NCBI GenBank assembly: GCA_943737045.1
Contig: CALSFV010000016.1
Span: forward strand, 1,291,001 to 1,355,000
Reading direction: 5' to 3'
Origin: Parapristionchus giblindavisi
Taxonomy: Eukaryota > Nematoda > Chromadorea > Rhabditida > Diplogasteridae
DNA: 64,000 bases
Below, in pieces: positions 12,200-24,196 of this stretch. The first letter of the stretch is position 1, and every line of letters starts with the position of its first letter. The translations under genes were made by a program, and so were the position numbers. The notes beneath the pieces were generated by a model that saw only the letters and a program-made list of their open reading frames with translations, was not told where the DNA came from and made no database searches.

Positions 12200-15100
12200 G
12201 ACACCTATCGATAATAATATATTTATCGCTTCTTATATAAAGAGGAAAAGAAGATAAACTCAAAGCGATACTTTAGAAATGAATAAGATTCGACGATAGC
12301 TGCTAAATTACATGATTGCAGCTTTGATACGATTAATGAAAACTATAGGATTGGGGGAAGTTACAATTAATGTATCAAGATTATTCCAACTATTAACAAT
12401 TCTATTGGAGAAGAATGAAAGATATCTACTACTATTACATCTATTACAACACATTCTCATAGGATGACCTCTAGTATGATTTAGATTACTCGAAATAATG
12501 AAAAATTCCCTACAATCGACATCAACGAATCCGTGAACAATTTTAAATACAAAAGAAAGATCTAGACAGGTTCGACGATGTTTCAGCGATCGGAGATTAA
12601 GTAGATTGAGTGCCTCGGCGTAGTTTGTGTAGGGTATGCCGCAGTTCGCAAGGACTCTCCTGGAATATGAGGTCAGACAGGACTCAATTAGATCATTCAG
12701 CATGACACTATTGGGATTCCACAGCTCGCTACAGTATTCCAGAACAGGCAAGACGTAAGTCTGAAAAAGACGTGCATAAACATTTATAGAGCGAGACATA
12801 AAAGATCTATGAATGTATGCGCATCGCGCTTTGGCCTTGTTGACGATATTTGTAATGTGGTTATGAAACTCTAACTTATTATTATACGTTACACCAAGAT
12901 CTGTAAACTCTTTTACCACGGGAAGCACTTCGTTGTCTACATATAAAGCAACATCGGGATGATTGGCCCCAATATGCATGACGACGGACTTTGTTTTGGA
13001 CATGCAAAGACCAAAATTCATGCTCCATTCATGTACAGTGTTCAATGAGTGTTGAATAATGGACGGATCATCAAATGAGTAAATTTTCATATCATCAGCA
13101 TAAATAGAACAAAATGCACCTCTAGGGAGTAGGGAAGGTAGTTCATTGATGAAAAGAGAGAAAAGCAGGGGGCCTAAGCAGCTACCTTGTGGTACACCGC
13201 TAACTGTATTGTATGGGCGGGATTGGGAAAGACCAACTTGTACGGATTGTGATCGGGATTGGAGGAAGGAAGAAATCCAATTCAGGAGACATCCCCGTAT
13301 TCCATATTGTTCGCATTTTTGGACCAGAAGATTTATTGGAATGGTATCGAATGCTTTCTGAAATCTATATATGCGCATGTGATATAACTTTTTCTATCAA
13401 GATGGCGGTGCCAGTGATTGAAAGTAGTTAGAAGACAGGTATTACATGAACGTTTCAAGCGAAAACCATGCTGTGAATTACTCAACAAGTCATTTTCATT
13501 TAGGAAGTGCGAAATATCTTGACATATAATTCTTTCCATAACCTTACAACATGCACTTGTTAATGAAATAGGACGATAGTTACTTATTGTGTGTTTTGCT
13601 CCCTTTCTTTTATATATTGGACGAACTATTGCCGTGCGCCAGGAGGTAGGTACCATAGAATAAAGAAGAAAACGATGAAAGAGAATAGATAACGGAATGG
13701 AGATTTGGGCTGCTGTTTTGCGCAGAAATGAGTATGGAATAAAGTCTGGAGTTGTAGAAATTCTGTTTGGTAATTTCCTTATTATTTTCTCTATTCGAGA
13801 GGCAGAGAAATAAGCAAAATCGATGGATTCATTAATATGAGAAGGCGCATTTGTGGCAAGTGGGTATATCGTATGATTAAAGGACTCGTTAAAATAATCG
13901 GCTAGGGCTTGGGCCTTATCTACATCGGACGTAAGAACATTACCATTGCTTTTCACTAAAGATCCAATTGAAGATGACCCATCCTTGATACGTTCGTTGG
14001 CGAATTTGAAAAAATTCTTGGAATTAGGATTGCGGAATAGGGATCGTTCGCGTATTCTACGGGTCTTAGCAACTGATTGGCGTAACCGTTTGTTGAGACG
14101 AAGAAAGGGGCCAATACCAATAGAATGTCTATTTCTATATAATCTTCGGCATCGTCGTAGGAGGTTGAGAGACGATGGGGAGAGTGCTTTATTATTATTA
14201 CAAACTTTTCGTAGTGGAATGAAATTATTTATAATAGTGGTAATGCGAGAGGAAAAGGCTGTGTAGAGAGCGTCAGCTGTTTGGTCGCATTGGCTTAATA
14301 TGGAATACCAGTCAAGAGAAGCGATAGCATATTGTACGGCATTCCAATCTGTGTTTTTGTAGTCAGGGATCTTGGTTGGAGGGGCTTTGGCCGTTTTAGC
14401 ACAAATGGAAAAAGCGACCAGGGAATGATCGAGATGAGGCAGTGGTGGAATAACGCGACAGTTCATGATGATGGAGGGGTCAGATGATAGTACTAAGTCT
14501 AATAGGCTTGTTCCTCTAGTAGGTGATTGTACCATTTGATTGATTGAATGGGCCTGTGCAAAGTTGAGAAGCATACGTGAATGATGAGTCAAGGGTAGCG
14601 CTGTAGTGCAGTTCAATGTTTGCCAATTGATTTCTCGACAATTAAAATCACCCAAAATTATGTACGGGCGATTGTTGGCGCAGATGAGATCCGAGATATG
14701 AGAAAGACACTGAGAGAAGTTGAGTGAATCGCATGATGGGCTTCTATAGACTAAGTAGAGTTGGATTATTAGACTATTTGAAATATACAGATTTACTCCC
14801 ATTGATTGGGAGTAAATCTGTATAAAAAGGCGAGAATGATTGAGCGAATATAGATGCAGATTGGATGGTGTTATGAACAAGCAGTGCTATACCACCTCCA
14901 TGGTGGTCGCGATCCAGTCTATACACCGAAAATCTATTCATACTAACAAGGGAACTATTTAACCTTACCACAAAATTCTCTAATTTTGATATGCTAGCGT
15001 AAATTTACATCGAATAAGGTTTCTAAAAAGTTATATTAAAGGTTCCACATTCGCCCTTTAAGCCCCTTTTTGGGTATCTGAAAAATTAACTGAATTTAAC

Positions 15101-15682
15101 CAAATAGACACCAAAGAGTCCAAAAGCCCCAAAAAGACAAAAAGGCCCCAAAAAAGCCACAAATACACAAAAATGAGACCCAAAAAGGTCCAAAAAGGTA
15201 CAAAAAGGCACAAAAAGGCCTAAAAAATCAATTTTCAGAGGTCCAAAAATAAGCTTAAAACGCGAATGTGGAACCTTTGACATAACTTTTTAGAAACCTT
15301 ATTCCATGTAGATTTACGCTAGCATATCAAAATTAGAGAATTTTGTGGTAAGGTTAAATAGTTCCCTTGTAAGCATAGAGTCAGAGATAGTGGAATTGGA
15401 AGCCCATGTTTCAGTGAAGGCGGCAATGGAGTAGTTGAAGGTTCTTAGAAAATCATCAATTAAAGGAATCTTATAACCAATGGATCGAGCATTTATAAGC
15501 GTACAGTGAATAGAATCGTGAGAGGAGATCAAAGAGTGAGAGATAGCTGAAGATGTAATAGATGAGAGGACTGGCAGGCAATCATGTTGGACGGAATGAC
15601 TAGTATCCTATGCTATGATAGGGTCATGGGTGGGATCGGTACCTGTACCGGAATCAGGAGTTGAGCGTTCCTGATCCCTCAT
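12200..15682 (-). mobile_element. Non-LTR retrotransposon (CR1/jockey-like), decayed
   Basis: On the minus strand an APE-type endonuclease (LINARSI near 15490, GDFNCREIN near 14650, LDHSLVAF near 14430) precedes a reverse transcriptase with YADD (near 13100). The C-terminal region has the usual SRRVLANCGIPYTNY...RRTCLDL layout. The frame ends at 12308. No first ORF precedes the endonuclease. Breaks: a one-base deletion near 13355 in the motif-A region (FRK/AFD), a foldback element in the endonuclease (14947-15369), and a stop near the 5' end (about 15610). It was inserted into intron 6 of GPALPP copy C at a GGGATATTAT sequence. The 3' limit is approximate. Confidence 0.88.
14947..15369. mobile_element. 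Harbinger-like foldback element nested in the retrotransposon
   Basis: Inverted ends CAAGGGAACTATTTAACC and complement with arms of about 120 bp. It is flanked by TAA at 14944-14946 and 15370-15372. The centre is low-complexity CAAAAAGG repeats. Removing the element and one TAA would rejoin the endonuclease frame, so it inserted after the retrotransposon. The TAA duplication suggests PIF/Harbinger, but no transposase is present. Confidence 0.9.
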
Positions 15683-16199
15683 AATATCCCAAATCAATCA
15701 GCAAAACAATTTGATAAAGCGTTTGATAAAGATATGAATAAAAATATTAGACAATTCACGATATATCTTCTCCTAACCGCTACAGAATACTTCATCCCAA
15801 ATGAGTTAATCAATAAAAGCAAAAAAATCAATCAATACGTTCTCAAATCAATCAATAATTTACCAATCTCTCCATATCGTCTCTACTGGTACCGGGTTGG
15901 TCGACGGGATCTGTACCGGGTGCCCGCATCCAATCAGCCTGCTCTGATGATGACACACCCGCTGACTTGGAGAAGGTCCTGCAATTGTAGCATCTACTCC
16001 TCGCGCTTCACCTTCTTATCCTGCAATGAAACATTTTATTGATTTATTAATTCATCGATTTTTTGCCGATTAATATGTTATTGATTGATTCTTCATACCT
16101 CAGCCGCCCTCGCCGCTCCGCCGCCAGCTCCTCCGCTCCGTTCGCTGACGCGGGCATAGGACCGATGACGTCATCGTCGTCATCATCCTAATACAGACA

Positions 16200-16618
16200 A
16201 TAAAATAATAATAATTATTATTCTTTTAATTTAGAAAAAAGAGGTTTAACCATGCATCGATATGTACAACTAAAAATAGTTAAATATAATCAAACTATTT
16301 CGAATCGCCCATTCACGACAAAAGAAAACATGCCAAATGTGAAAAGGCATGGGTTTATTAAAAGGTCTAATCGGATTTCTTTTTTTGATAAAAATCGCTT
16401 TAATATCTTTACAAAGGGATGATATTGCTAAGGTGAAACTCCAAACCACACACTACTATCAATTCTCGTTTACGTGTACTCCTACAGAAATCATATTTCA
16501 TTATGTAAATCATTTGCGAGCTTTGATCAACCACATTCAAGGAGCTGATCCAGCCACGGCGTTTCTCTTCTTTTCACCACTTTTGAACACAGTAAGTACA
16601 ACAACAACAAAAACTTAC
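16200..16618. other. Intron 3 of GPALPP copy C with unidentified insert
   Basis: About 420 bp between exons 4 and 3. The equivalent intron in copies D and H is 100-145 bp. An insert at about 16235-16555 is responsible. It has no visible inverted ends and no coding similarity I recognise. Confidence 0.5.
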
Positions 16619-17898
16619 AAAAGGCATCTCCATCTTGCTCTCACGTTGATCTCTCGCATGGACGGACGGTGACGCGGGTCCGCGTGCGGCCAACGACGCG
16701 TTGCCGTTTCCGATCATGGGAACGCGAACGGGAGGTGGAGCAGGTCCGTATGCATCATCATCCTCTTCCTCTTCCTACTCGTCATGACCATTCTCGCCGT
16801 TGGTAGCCTTGAATAAGCAAGAAATCAATAATTAGAGATCAAAGATCATGAAGATTACCGTACCTTAAGAAAATCAATATTTAAAGATTATACATTTTCA
16901 TACTCTCGCAGAGTGAGGATTGACCCACTACAAACAGCTCGTTTTCTGGGTCGACCAACAATATAAAGTTCATTTTTTGTGTGAAAGATTACAATTTAAG
17001 CGAAAAATAACTTTTTTTTCTAAATCTACCCACTATATAAAAATAATTCTGTGAGGGCATCGAAAATGTATGATTTGAGATCAAAGATCATCATCATGCT
17101 TACCGTACCGCAAAAGGCAGTAGATCGGCAGGAAACGCGGGGCCAATGACGCGCGAGGGCGGCGCGCCTGGACCGCGAGGAACGCGTCTCGGCGCTTCAG
17201 GTTCCGGTTCGGGTGGTGCAGCCGGTACGTAAAAGGAGTCAGACGCGTCGAGAACGCGACGATGCGTAGTCGGAGCGGACGAATGACGCCGCGGTTCGTC
17301 GATTGGGAACGATGGACCAACAGAGGGAAGGGTGGGAGCGAGCTGGAATATATTACGGTTTGCATTCATTTCGCAACTCTTCCTATCGTCATCACTATCA
17401 TCAGTCTCCCCATGGTATATAATAAAGCTGTAGTGCTCATCAGAAAGCGTAATGGGTGACAACAAAATTTCGTGAGTTTCATAAAATTCAATAACCAATT
17501 TCGATTCGTTTCTTGAACCTTACTTCCTGACAAAGCACTATATCAACAAACAATCAGTGTTCATAGCGCGCACTAGCGACGCCAAATCACCTGCTCGCAC
17601 TTCTCATACTCTATCATACTCTTTTCCCACGCATAATCATTATAACATTATATTTATAATACATTATAATATTATTATAACGCTATAGCTGGCAATTAAC
17701 ACCCAGTGACGAAACGATTCCCGATCAGAAGTTCAAAGCCCAAAGATCAAATATTTAAAATTCAAATTTGCTAAACTATTATTTAGATAGCCTAACAGTG
17801 ATAAAAAGCCTAGAGAAACGTGATCGGTGTTTCGGCCCAAACCTCATCATCTTCAGCATCATCAGCGAAGGGATCGAAACCCGGCGGAAGCGAGGGAC

Positions 17899-18406
17899 CT
17901 GATGCATGACATTTATTATTTCATTTATTTAATTATTTGGATCTACTTCCGAATATCCGCCGCCCCGCCCCCGTGCACTTTAAGCTCCGCCCCCTCGCTG
18001 TCTCTCTCTATCTCTCTGCGCGCCCTCTCTCTCTCTTCAACACTCTCTCGCCTCGTCGCGTTCTCTAGAAGGGAGTTTGAGATCATAATGATGAAATGAT
18101 ATGCGCAAGAACAGAAACACGATAAATAAACTTCATAACAATAGTTAATGATACAGGAATATTCGCCATGAGTTATATTGTACTTTTCTCTAATTCCGAC
18201 CGTTCCTCTCATCCTTCAAAGATCACTCGTCTCTCTTTTTCTTGGTATTTCTGCATAAAATACGTCGCAGACTTAAATTTAACTTTAAGTGAAAGAACAC
18301 ATTACGAAATGCATTACAGTAAATACAAAACTTGAAGTACGTCTAGTCTCTTCTCTACTTCATCCAAGACTTACGTCTAGGATGAAGTAGACTTACAAGT
18401 CTACCT
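17899..18406. other. Region upstream of GPALPP exon 1, GC-box and CT-rich
   Basis: On the minus strand it reads GAGGGGGCGGAGCTTAAAG ... GGGGGCGGGGCGGCGGATA, then an AT-rich stretch and the exon 1 acceptor (GCATCAG). The same GC-box pair lies at the 3' side of the hairpin modules near 19572-19614 and 62301-62325. A small inverted repeat, CTACTTCATCC/GGATGAAGTAG, lies at 18357-18391. Promoter function is possible but not shown. Confidence 0.45.
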
Positions 18407-18807
18407 GGCACTTCTTTGATTTCTGGCCCAGATCATAATATAGATTAATTCTAGTCATTTCTCATTCCTCACCACTCATTAGTCATTTCGCGTAGTAACC
18501 TACCCTTTTCTCGGTTGTTAAGACCAACCGCATTATGATTGATAGAATGATGAAATGAGAGTTTTGTCTCCTCTTTTCCCATACTCTCTCATCCTAATCC
18601 AATTTAATTTTCATATCACCCCCATTCCCCTATAAAAGCATTCGATTCCTTTTCTCCGGTTCAGTCCAGAGCTCTCCCATCTTGAGGAGAGCTCGGGGAG
18701 CATTTCGCCCCCGTGGACATCGTCCTCCCAGTGAGGAGGACGACGATCGAAATGGGGAGGGGGGGGGGGGTGAACTAGGGGGGTGGGCCAGAAATCAAAG
18801 AAGTTCC
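18407..18807 (+). mobile_element. Merlin-like DNA element carrying a TATA box and hairpins
   Basis: Inverted ends of 24 bp start GGCACTTCTTTGATTTCTGG on the left and match the complement of the right end with one mismatch. An exact 8-bp duplication GTCTACCT lies at 18399-18406 and 18808-18815. Inside are a TATA box (TATAAAAG, 18631-18638), a 9-bp hairpin (18669-18677/18686-18694), an outer pairing CATTTCG/CGAAATG (18701-18707/18748-18754) and an inner 8-bp hairpin (18721-18728/18735-18742). The 8-bp duplication and GG start fit Merlin; hAT is the alternative. Confidence 0.85.
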
Positions 18808-18815
18808 GTCTACCT

Positions 18816-19239
18816 TATTAAAAAAGATAAGTTGAATATGTTTTGAAATACCAGAGTCAGACTCCCACTGTTTTCTATATATTTACGGTTAACTCCTCTA
18901 CCTAAGCACATCCCCTTTCTTCTGTTCACTAGGATGTGTCTTCTCAATCCTATTTCATCATGTACCTTCTCACGTATGAGTCCTCATTGTCTGGTGTCGT
19001 CTCTCACTCTCTAGAACGGACGAGCTCGCTGACAAGTAAAACCCACTATATTCGAATTTAACTTGTTCTGTAAATTGCATCGTCAATATCTGTTCTACAT
19101 TCTACTGGAATATACTGCTGACTTGGTCCTAGGATAAGATTTACATCTAGTTTAGTCTTACTCAATCGTTAACTTAATCAATCAATCGATACAGTCATTA
19201 ATCGATAAAAGAGATGAGGAAAACGAACGAAAGCTTAGA
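18816..19239. other. Gene-free stretch
   Basis: No open exon, repeat with visible ends, or RNA fold was recognised. The sequence separates two TATA/hairpin modules. Confidence 0.5.
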
Positions 19240-19620
19240 AATGCACTATCGATTGGTGATAGTGGCAGAGATGAGAGAGACAGACGGCGAGTAGAGGCAC
19301 CGACCAATCAGAGCGTTTCCTGCGCGGCGTTGTGGGCGGGGCTAGATCAAAGGGGTATATAAGGGCTTGATGTTCATTCATTCCGAGTTCCTCTCTGAGT
19401 TGAACTCTCCTCTTCGGAGGAAATTTTGGGAGTGATTGACACTCATAGGGGAGGGCTTTCAATGCGCAAGCCCAACCCTCCTCCGGACTTCTCCATTCTT
19501 TTGGAGAAGTCGCTGCGCCTTTGTGCCGGCTGGAGGACCTCTTCCTTAGTCTGTCGACCACGACAGGCCAAGGGGGCGGGGCCTAAACAGGAGGGGGCGG
19601 GGCGGCGGATAAAAGGATGT
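19240..19620 (+). ncRNA. Candidate structured transcript with CCAAT, GC and TATA boxes (module a)
   Basis: A CCAATCAG box (about 19302), GC box GGGCGGGGC (about 19334) and TATATAAG (19356-19363) precede three successive hairpins: a CTCC/GGAG stem with TCTTC loop (19407-19419), GGGCTT/AAGCCC (about 19453-19473) and GACTTCTCC/GGAGAAGTC (19486-19494/19503-19511). A GGGGGCGGGGC pair follows (19572-19614). The same order of boxes and hairpins recurs on the minus strand near 62260-62640 with diverged sequence. No convincing protein frame runs through it. It could be a small pol II RNA or the promoter end of an unidentified mobile element. Confidence 0.4.
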
Positions 19621-20229
19621 AGCGCCAATTATTTATTTAATTTTATTTATTTATCAATTTATAAAGATGTTTCAACAAGTAAAATAGGAATGAAATGAAG
19701 ATGAAAAGTAAGGCAGAGCGTACCGACTACGCTATGATTTCGCGTTTCACTAACGCGAGATATGGGATAGGTTTGCAGCGCATTTCAATTAGATAGAGCC
19801 TTGTCCTTAGACCCTAGACATTTTCGTGAGCTTATTTTTTACAGTGGGCCGATTTTCGAAAACTGGACCATTTTCTCTTATTTCATCGATTTTTATGGCG
19901 TCTTCTCGTCATTTAATTGGGCTTTCAGCAAAAATAAAATTATATGCATTTACAAAACGTTCGGAAAAACCTCCCGAATTTAGGCGAAAACTTTGGAGTG
20001 CGTTTTTGTCAACGGTGGAGAAGTTTACTATATTCGGTATTTGCGCGATGTATGCAAAACTTTTGCAATTCTATAATAGCACCCTGCAGTATTCGTGTAT
20101 GAGTGGTAATATGTAAGAAGATATGACGGATGGTTGCTCACGTATGGAATCGAAAAATCACTGAATTCATATTAAAGACTGAAAAAAAACATGCGGTCGA
20201 TATCAATCAATAATCTGACGTAAAAGGAG
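19621..20229. repeat. Dispersed repeat fragments
   Basis: Positions 19660-19795 match the TTTCGCGTTTCACTAACGCG repeat seen at 5820 and elsewhere. Positions 19800-20075 match, in reverse, the 36281-36570 element (ends near TTCTATAATA). No host exon is seen. Confidence 0.6.
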
Positions 20230-20275
20230 TATTCCGTAAGGAAATTCTCGAAGCTTTCGGAGAAACGCTCTAAGA
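20230..20275 (+). pseudogene. ABCF1-like terminal exon remnant
   Basis: Only the 3' part of the terminal exon survives ([13 protein letters not shown] then stop). The upstream part, IDGDFDD, and the acceptor are lost. The usual 3' flank of the convergent pair follows to about 21300. Confidence 0.75.
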
Positions 20276-21310
20276 AGGAGATCTTGATATCGATTGATCA
20301 GCTTCCATTACCGATTGATTTCCCAGCAATTTTTTTGTCCCTATTTTCACTTACCGTTTGCTAGAGTATACTATATTTATATTGTTTGTTTATTTTCTTT
20401 CATATCCCGTTTTCGCCCAATTTTGGCTATGATTATGATTTTTTTCTTACAGTAATTCAGTTGTTCTTCCCTGATGCGTTACAAGTTTACTCTTGCTATT
20501 GATTGATTGTTGACACCTACCGTACTTTTGTCCCAAAAGGAATAAGAATTATCGATTTATTGATTTATTAACGACATCCTCAACATATTAGATATACTAC
20601 GGATAGACGATAGATATGTGTGTACGAAACGATTACAGATGAATGAACTGGGCTATATATGAGGAGGAGGAGGATAATAATAAGGATGAAAGAGAAAATG
20701 AGAATTGTAAAATCCGGGATAAGAGTAGATCAGGGAAAGATGAACAAAACAAACAAATCAATCGATAAACTATAAACTAAACTAAACGTGCGGTGGGCGA
20801 ATATTTTTGTACGCAATGGACAACGATTACGATTATATGATACGATATCGACTATATGATGATACTGTAACGCAAGAAGAAAATGGAAGAAGAGACTACC
20901 ACTATGAGAGACTGGCTTATCAAGCTATTATAGTTTCACTGATTATTAAACGATTATTGATTGATTTTTAGACTATTGATTGATTGATTTGCTCGATAGG
21001 CCTAGTCTAGTCTCACCAAACAAATGCGAAACATCTTTGTTGAATCTCTCTATGTAATACTGTATACTGGACACGCACAAAACAAAGGACTGGTGAGGAT
21101 GGAAAAGGGGAGGATTATTGATTGGATAGATCATGAATGATTATCGATTGATTATTGATTGACCGTGAAAGGATATAGAGAACGATGATAAGAGGTAGGA
21201 TACAGCGAAGCAGAGATAAAGGGAGAAATGAGTGGATAGAAAAGGTGATAACAATAGGGAGTTAGGGATAGGCCACGCCCACTGATATGGTCCGCAAATC
21301 CAGAGGTCGG
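20276..21310. other. 3' intergenic region of the convergent pair
   Basis: Matches 6322-7320 block for block (TATACTATATTTATATTG, ATATGAGGAGGAGGAGGATA, TACTGTATACTGGACACGC) and leads into GPALPP exon 8 on the minus strand. No genes. Confidence 0.7.
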
Positions 21311-22299
21311 TTAGAGGAACTTTTGCGAGTTCGGATTGCCAAAGCGGGAGCTGAGATGGCCGCATTTCTCCTTGATCTCCGCGGTGAAGGCCGATTTGAA
21401 GCCATGGACCTGAAATCAAATTATCGATTATTGACTATTGAATTATTGATTGATCGACAAATTCATAGTGATCCTAATCACTTGACGTCACTAGTCGCAA
21501 TTGCTTGATTGATTATATTAGATTAGAATATATCAGAGTATGAAGCTATACTTATCAAAATAGGGCAGCTAAAGTGGCTAATCTTTAGATAGCTAAACTC
21601 GAAATCAACCGGTCAACCACAAAACAAACATGGTTGTAGAAATGATTTAAACAAAATATTTTTTAAATAATAAAGTCTCACCTGCATGTCCTTCTCCCTG
21701 TCAAACGGCCGCCTCTCGGGCGCTCCTCCGGACATCGACGCGCCAGACGCAGCAGCCGCGTCAGCTTCAGCCTTCCGCTTGCGCGATGCGTGTGCGTCAA
21801 GCAGCGACTCGTTCCGGCTGGCTGTGAGCGCCGAAGCGATGCGCGCCTGCTGCGCGTCGCGTTCCGCGTTCGCCTGTAGATAACAAGTTGAGACGTATTA
21901 TCGATTGATTGATCAATCGATTGTAATCGATTGATTGATTGACAAAGACATCAACCGATAATATCCCAAATCAATCAGTAAAAACAAAAAAATATTAGAC
22001 ATATCATGATCTAACTTCTCCTAACCGACAAAATCAATACTTCATCCCGAATCAGTTAATCAATAAAAACAAAAGATCAATCAATACGTTCTCAAATCAA
22101 TCAATAATTTACCAATCTCTCCATATCGTCTCTGCTGGTACCGGGTTGGTCGACGGGATCTGTACCGGGTGCCCGCATCCAATCAGCCTGCTCTGATAAT
22201 GACACTCCCGCTGACTTGGAGAAGGTCCTGCAACGATGAGAGATTACGGTAAGTGGGGACAAAGATCAAAGATCAAAGAATATAGGACATTGATGATGT

Positions 22300-23004
22300 T
22301 GCCACTTAAAGGCACACACCGAGATAATTTTAGTCTCCACTCTGGCAACTCTCTCTCTCTCGTAGATAAAGAAAACGAGACAGTGTGACCAGAGAAAAGA
22401 GTTTCAAATTGGCTTGAGGTGTGGCACATAACCATACGACAAGACCAGCTACATGGCGTTTTTTTGTCAGAAGCAATTGAATTTTTTTAAATCACAACTT
22501 GGTGATCGCGAGAGATTTCTCGGATGTGTCCAATAATACGCAATCATGAGCTACTGCAAATGAGAAAGTACAGATAAGCTAAACTAGCGACCAGGTGATG
22601 CTTTGTTCGCCCTAACCCTAAACAAACAATCAGTAATGAAGCTACTGCAAATGCGAAAGTATGCTCGCATAGGTGTACTTTATTCAATTTATTTTAACTG
22701 TGAAGAAACAAAAAAGGAATGGTTTTTGGTTGTGTTAAAGATAAATAAAAGGAAAGACAAGAAATTAAGTAATTTTAGCTTCGACGTAATATTATCACGC
22801 TTATGGGATCACTCAATATAGCACAATGTGTTATAAGCACTATAAATTTGATGACAAACAAAAGTAAGGATGAAAAAAGCAAGTTTCAAGCTTGAAAAAT
22901 TAACGTAAAAGTTATTAGCCTATTCATTGAGAAGTCTTATTATTAATATAGCAAATAGTAATGTATTTTTATTTATTGAAAAAAAATCAATAATATCCCC
23001 TGAC
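22300..23004. other. GPALPP intron 5, transposon-free version
   Basis: About 780 bp between exons 6 and 5. It contains the empty site (CTCAATATAGCACAATG, about 22813) for the Tc1-type element of copy B. The small open frames here are not exons. Confidence 0.65.
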
Positions 23005-24196
23005 CTCGCTCCCAGACCGTAATTATTCAGCTTCTTCGGCAATTGTAGCATCCACTCCTCACGCTTCACCTTCTTATCCTGCAAAGGTGCATTTCATTGA
23101 TTTTTTCATCGATTTTGTGCCGATTAGCAAATTATTGATATATTCTTCGTACCTCAGCCTCCTTAGCCGCGAGCATGGCGACGCTCCGCCGCCAGCTCCT
23201 CCGCTCCGTTCGCTGACGCGGGCATAGGACCGATGACGTCATCGTCGTCATCATCCTAATATAGACAATTTAAAATAATACTTATTATTATTATTCTTTT
23301 AAAAACCAAGATCTAACTATACGATCCAGCTCCGACTTTTCTCTTCTTTTCATCACTTTTGAACACAGTAAGTACAACAACAATAACAGCAAAAACTAAC
23401 AAATGGCATTTCCATCTCGCTCTCACGTTGATCTCTCGCAAGGACGGACGGTGACGCGGGTCCGCGTGCGGCCAACGACGCGTTGCCGTTTCCGTTCGTG
23501 GGAACGCGTGCGGGAGGTGGAGCGGGTCCATATGCATCATCATCCTCTTCCTCCTCCTCCTCGTCATGACAATTCTCGCAATTGGTAGCCTTAAATAAGA
23601 ACAAAATAATCAATAATTAGAGATCAAAGATCATCAAGATTACCGTACCTCAAAAGGTAGTAGATCGGCAGGAAACGCCGGGCCAATGGTGCGCGAGGGC
23701 GGCACGGCTGGTCCGCGAGGAACGCGTCTCGGCGCTTCAGGTTCCGGTTCGGGTGGTGCAGCCGGTCCGTACGAGGAGTCAGACGCGTCGAGAACGCGAC
23801 GATGCGAAGTCGGAGCGGACGAATGACGACGCGGTTCGTCGATCGGGAACGATGGACCAACAGAGGGGAGGGTGGGAGCGAGCTGGAATGTATTTATGTT
23901 GTATCATAATCCACCATCTGAATTGTTTTTTTGCATATTTAGTTTATTCAATGCTGGATTATGAACAAACACTCATTCATTGTCAGTGTTCATAGCGCCC
24001 ACTAGTGACTCCAAATCACGTGGTCGCACTTCTCAAACGCTATCATACTAGTCATTACAATGTTATATTATAATACTTAACTTATAACGCTTTCACTGCC
24101 AATTAACACCCAGTGACCATATAATATAGGTTATCACGACGACGTTCAATGCTCAAAGATCAAACCTCATCATTATCCGCGGTATTGGACAGAGTG

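Larger units (their letters stand above)
11545..17898 (-). pseudogene. GPALPP1-like copy C: exons 8 to 1 with nonsense and deletions
   Basis: Minus-strand exons: E8 11545-11643, E7 11865-12056, E6 15864-15978, E5 remnant 15980-16020, E4 16099-16197, E3 16619-16807, E2 17109-17342, E1 17843-17898 (GPSLPPGFDPF...DDE). The order matches an intact gene. Lesions: E5 is fused to E6 by a deletion and its EEW codon is TAG. E4 lacks about 12 bp near its 3' end. E3 has an in-frame TAG in the acidic stretch. Intron 6 holds a non-LTR retrotransposon. E1 is shorter than in copy J. It is a dead copy of a nuclear GPALPP/DUF3752 protein. Confidence 0.88.

Noticed and set aside
17827..18099. ORF MFRPKPHHLQHHQRR...
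   Set aside because: Antisense to GPALPP exon 1 and running into CT-rich upstream sequence.
21686..21883. Plus-strand ORFs MSFSLSNGRLSGAPPDIDAP... (also 11869, 33038, 56701)
   Set aside because: They are antisense shadows of GPALPP exon 7. The minus (or plus) frame ending FDREKDMQ is the real one.
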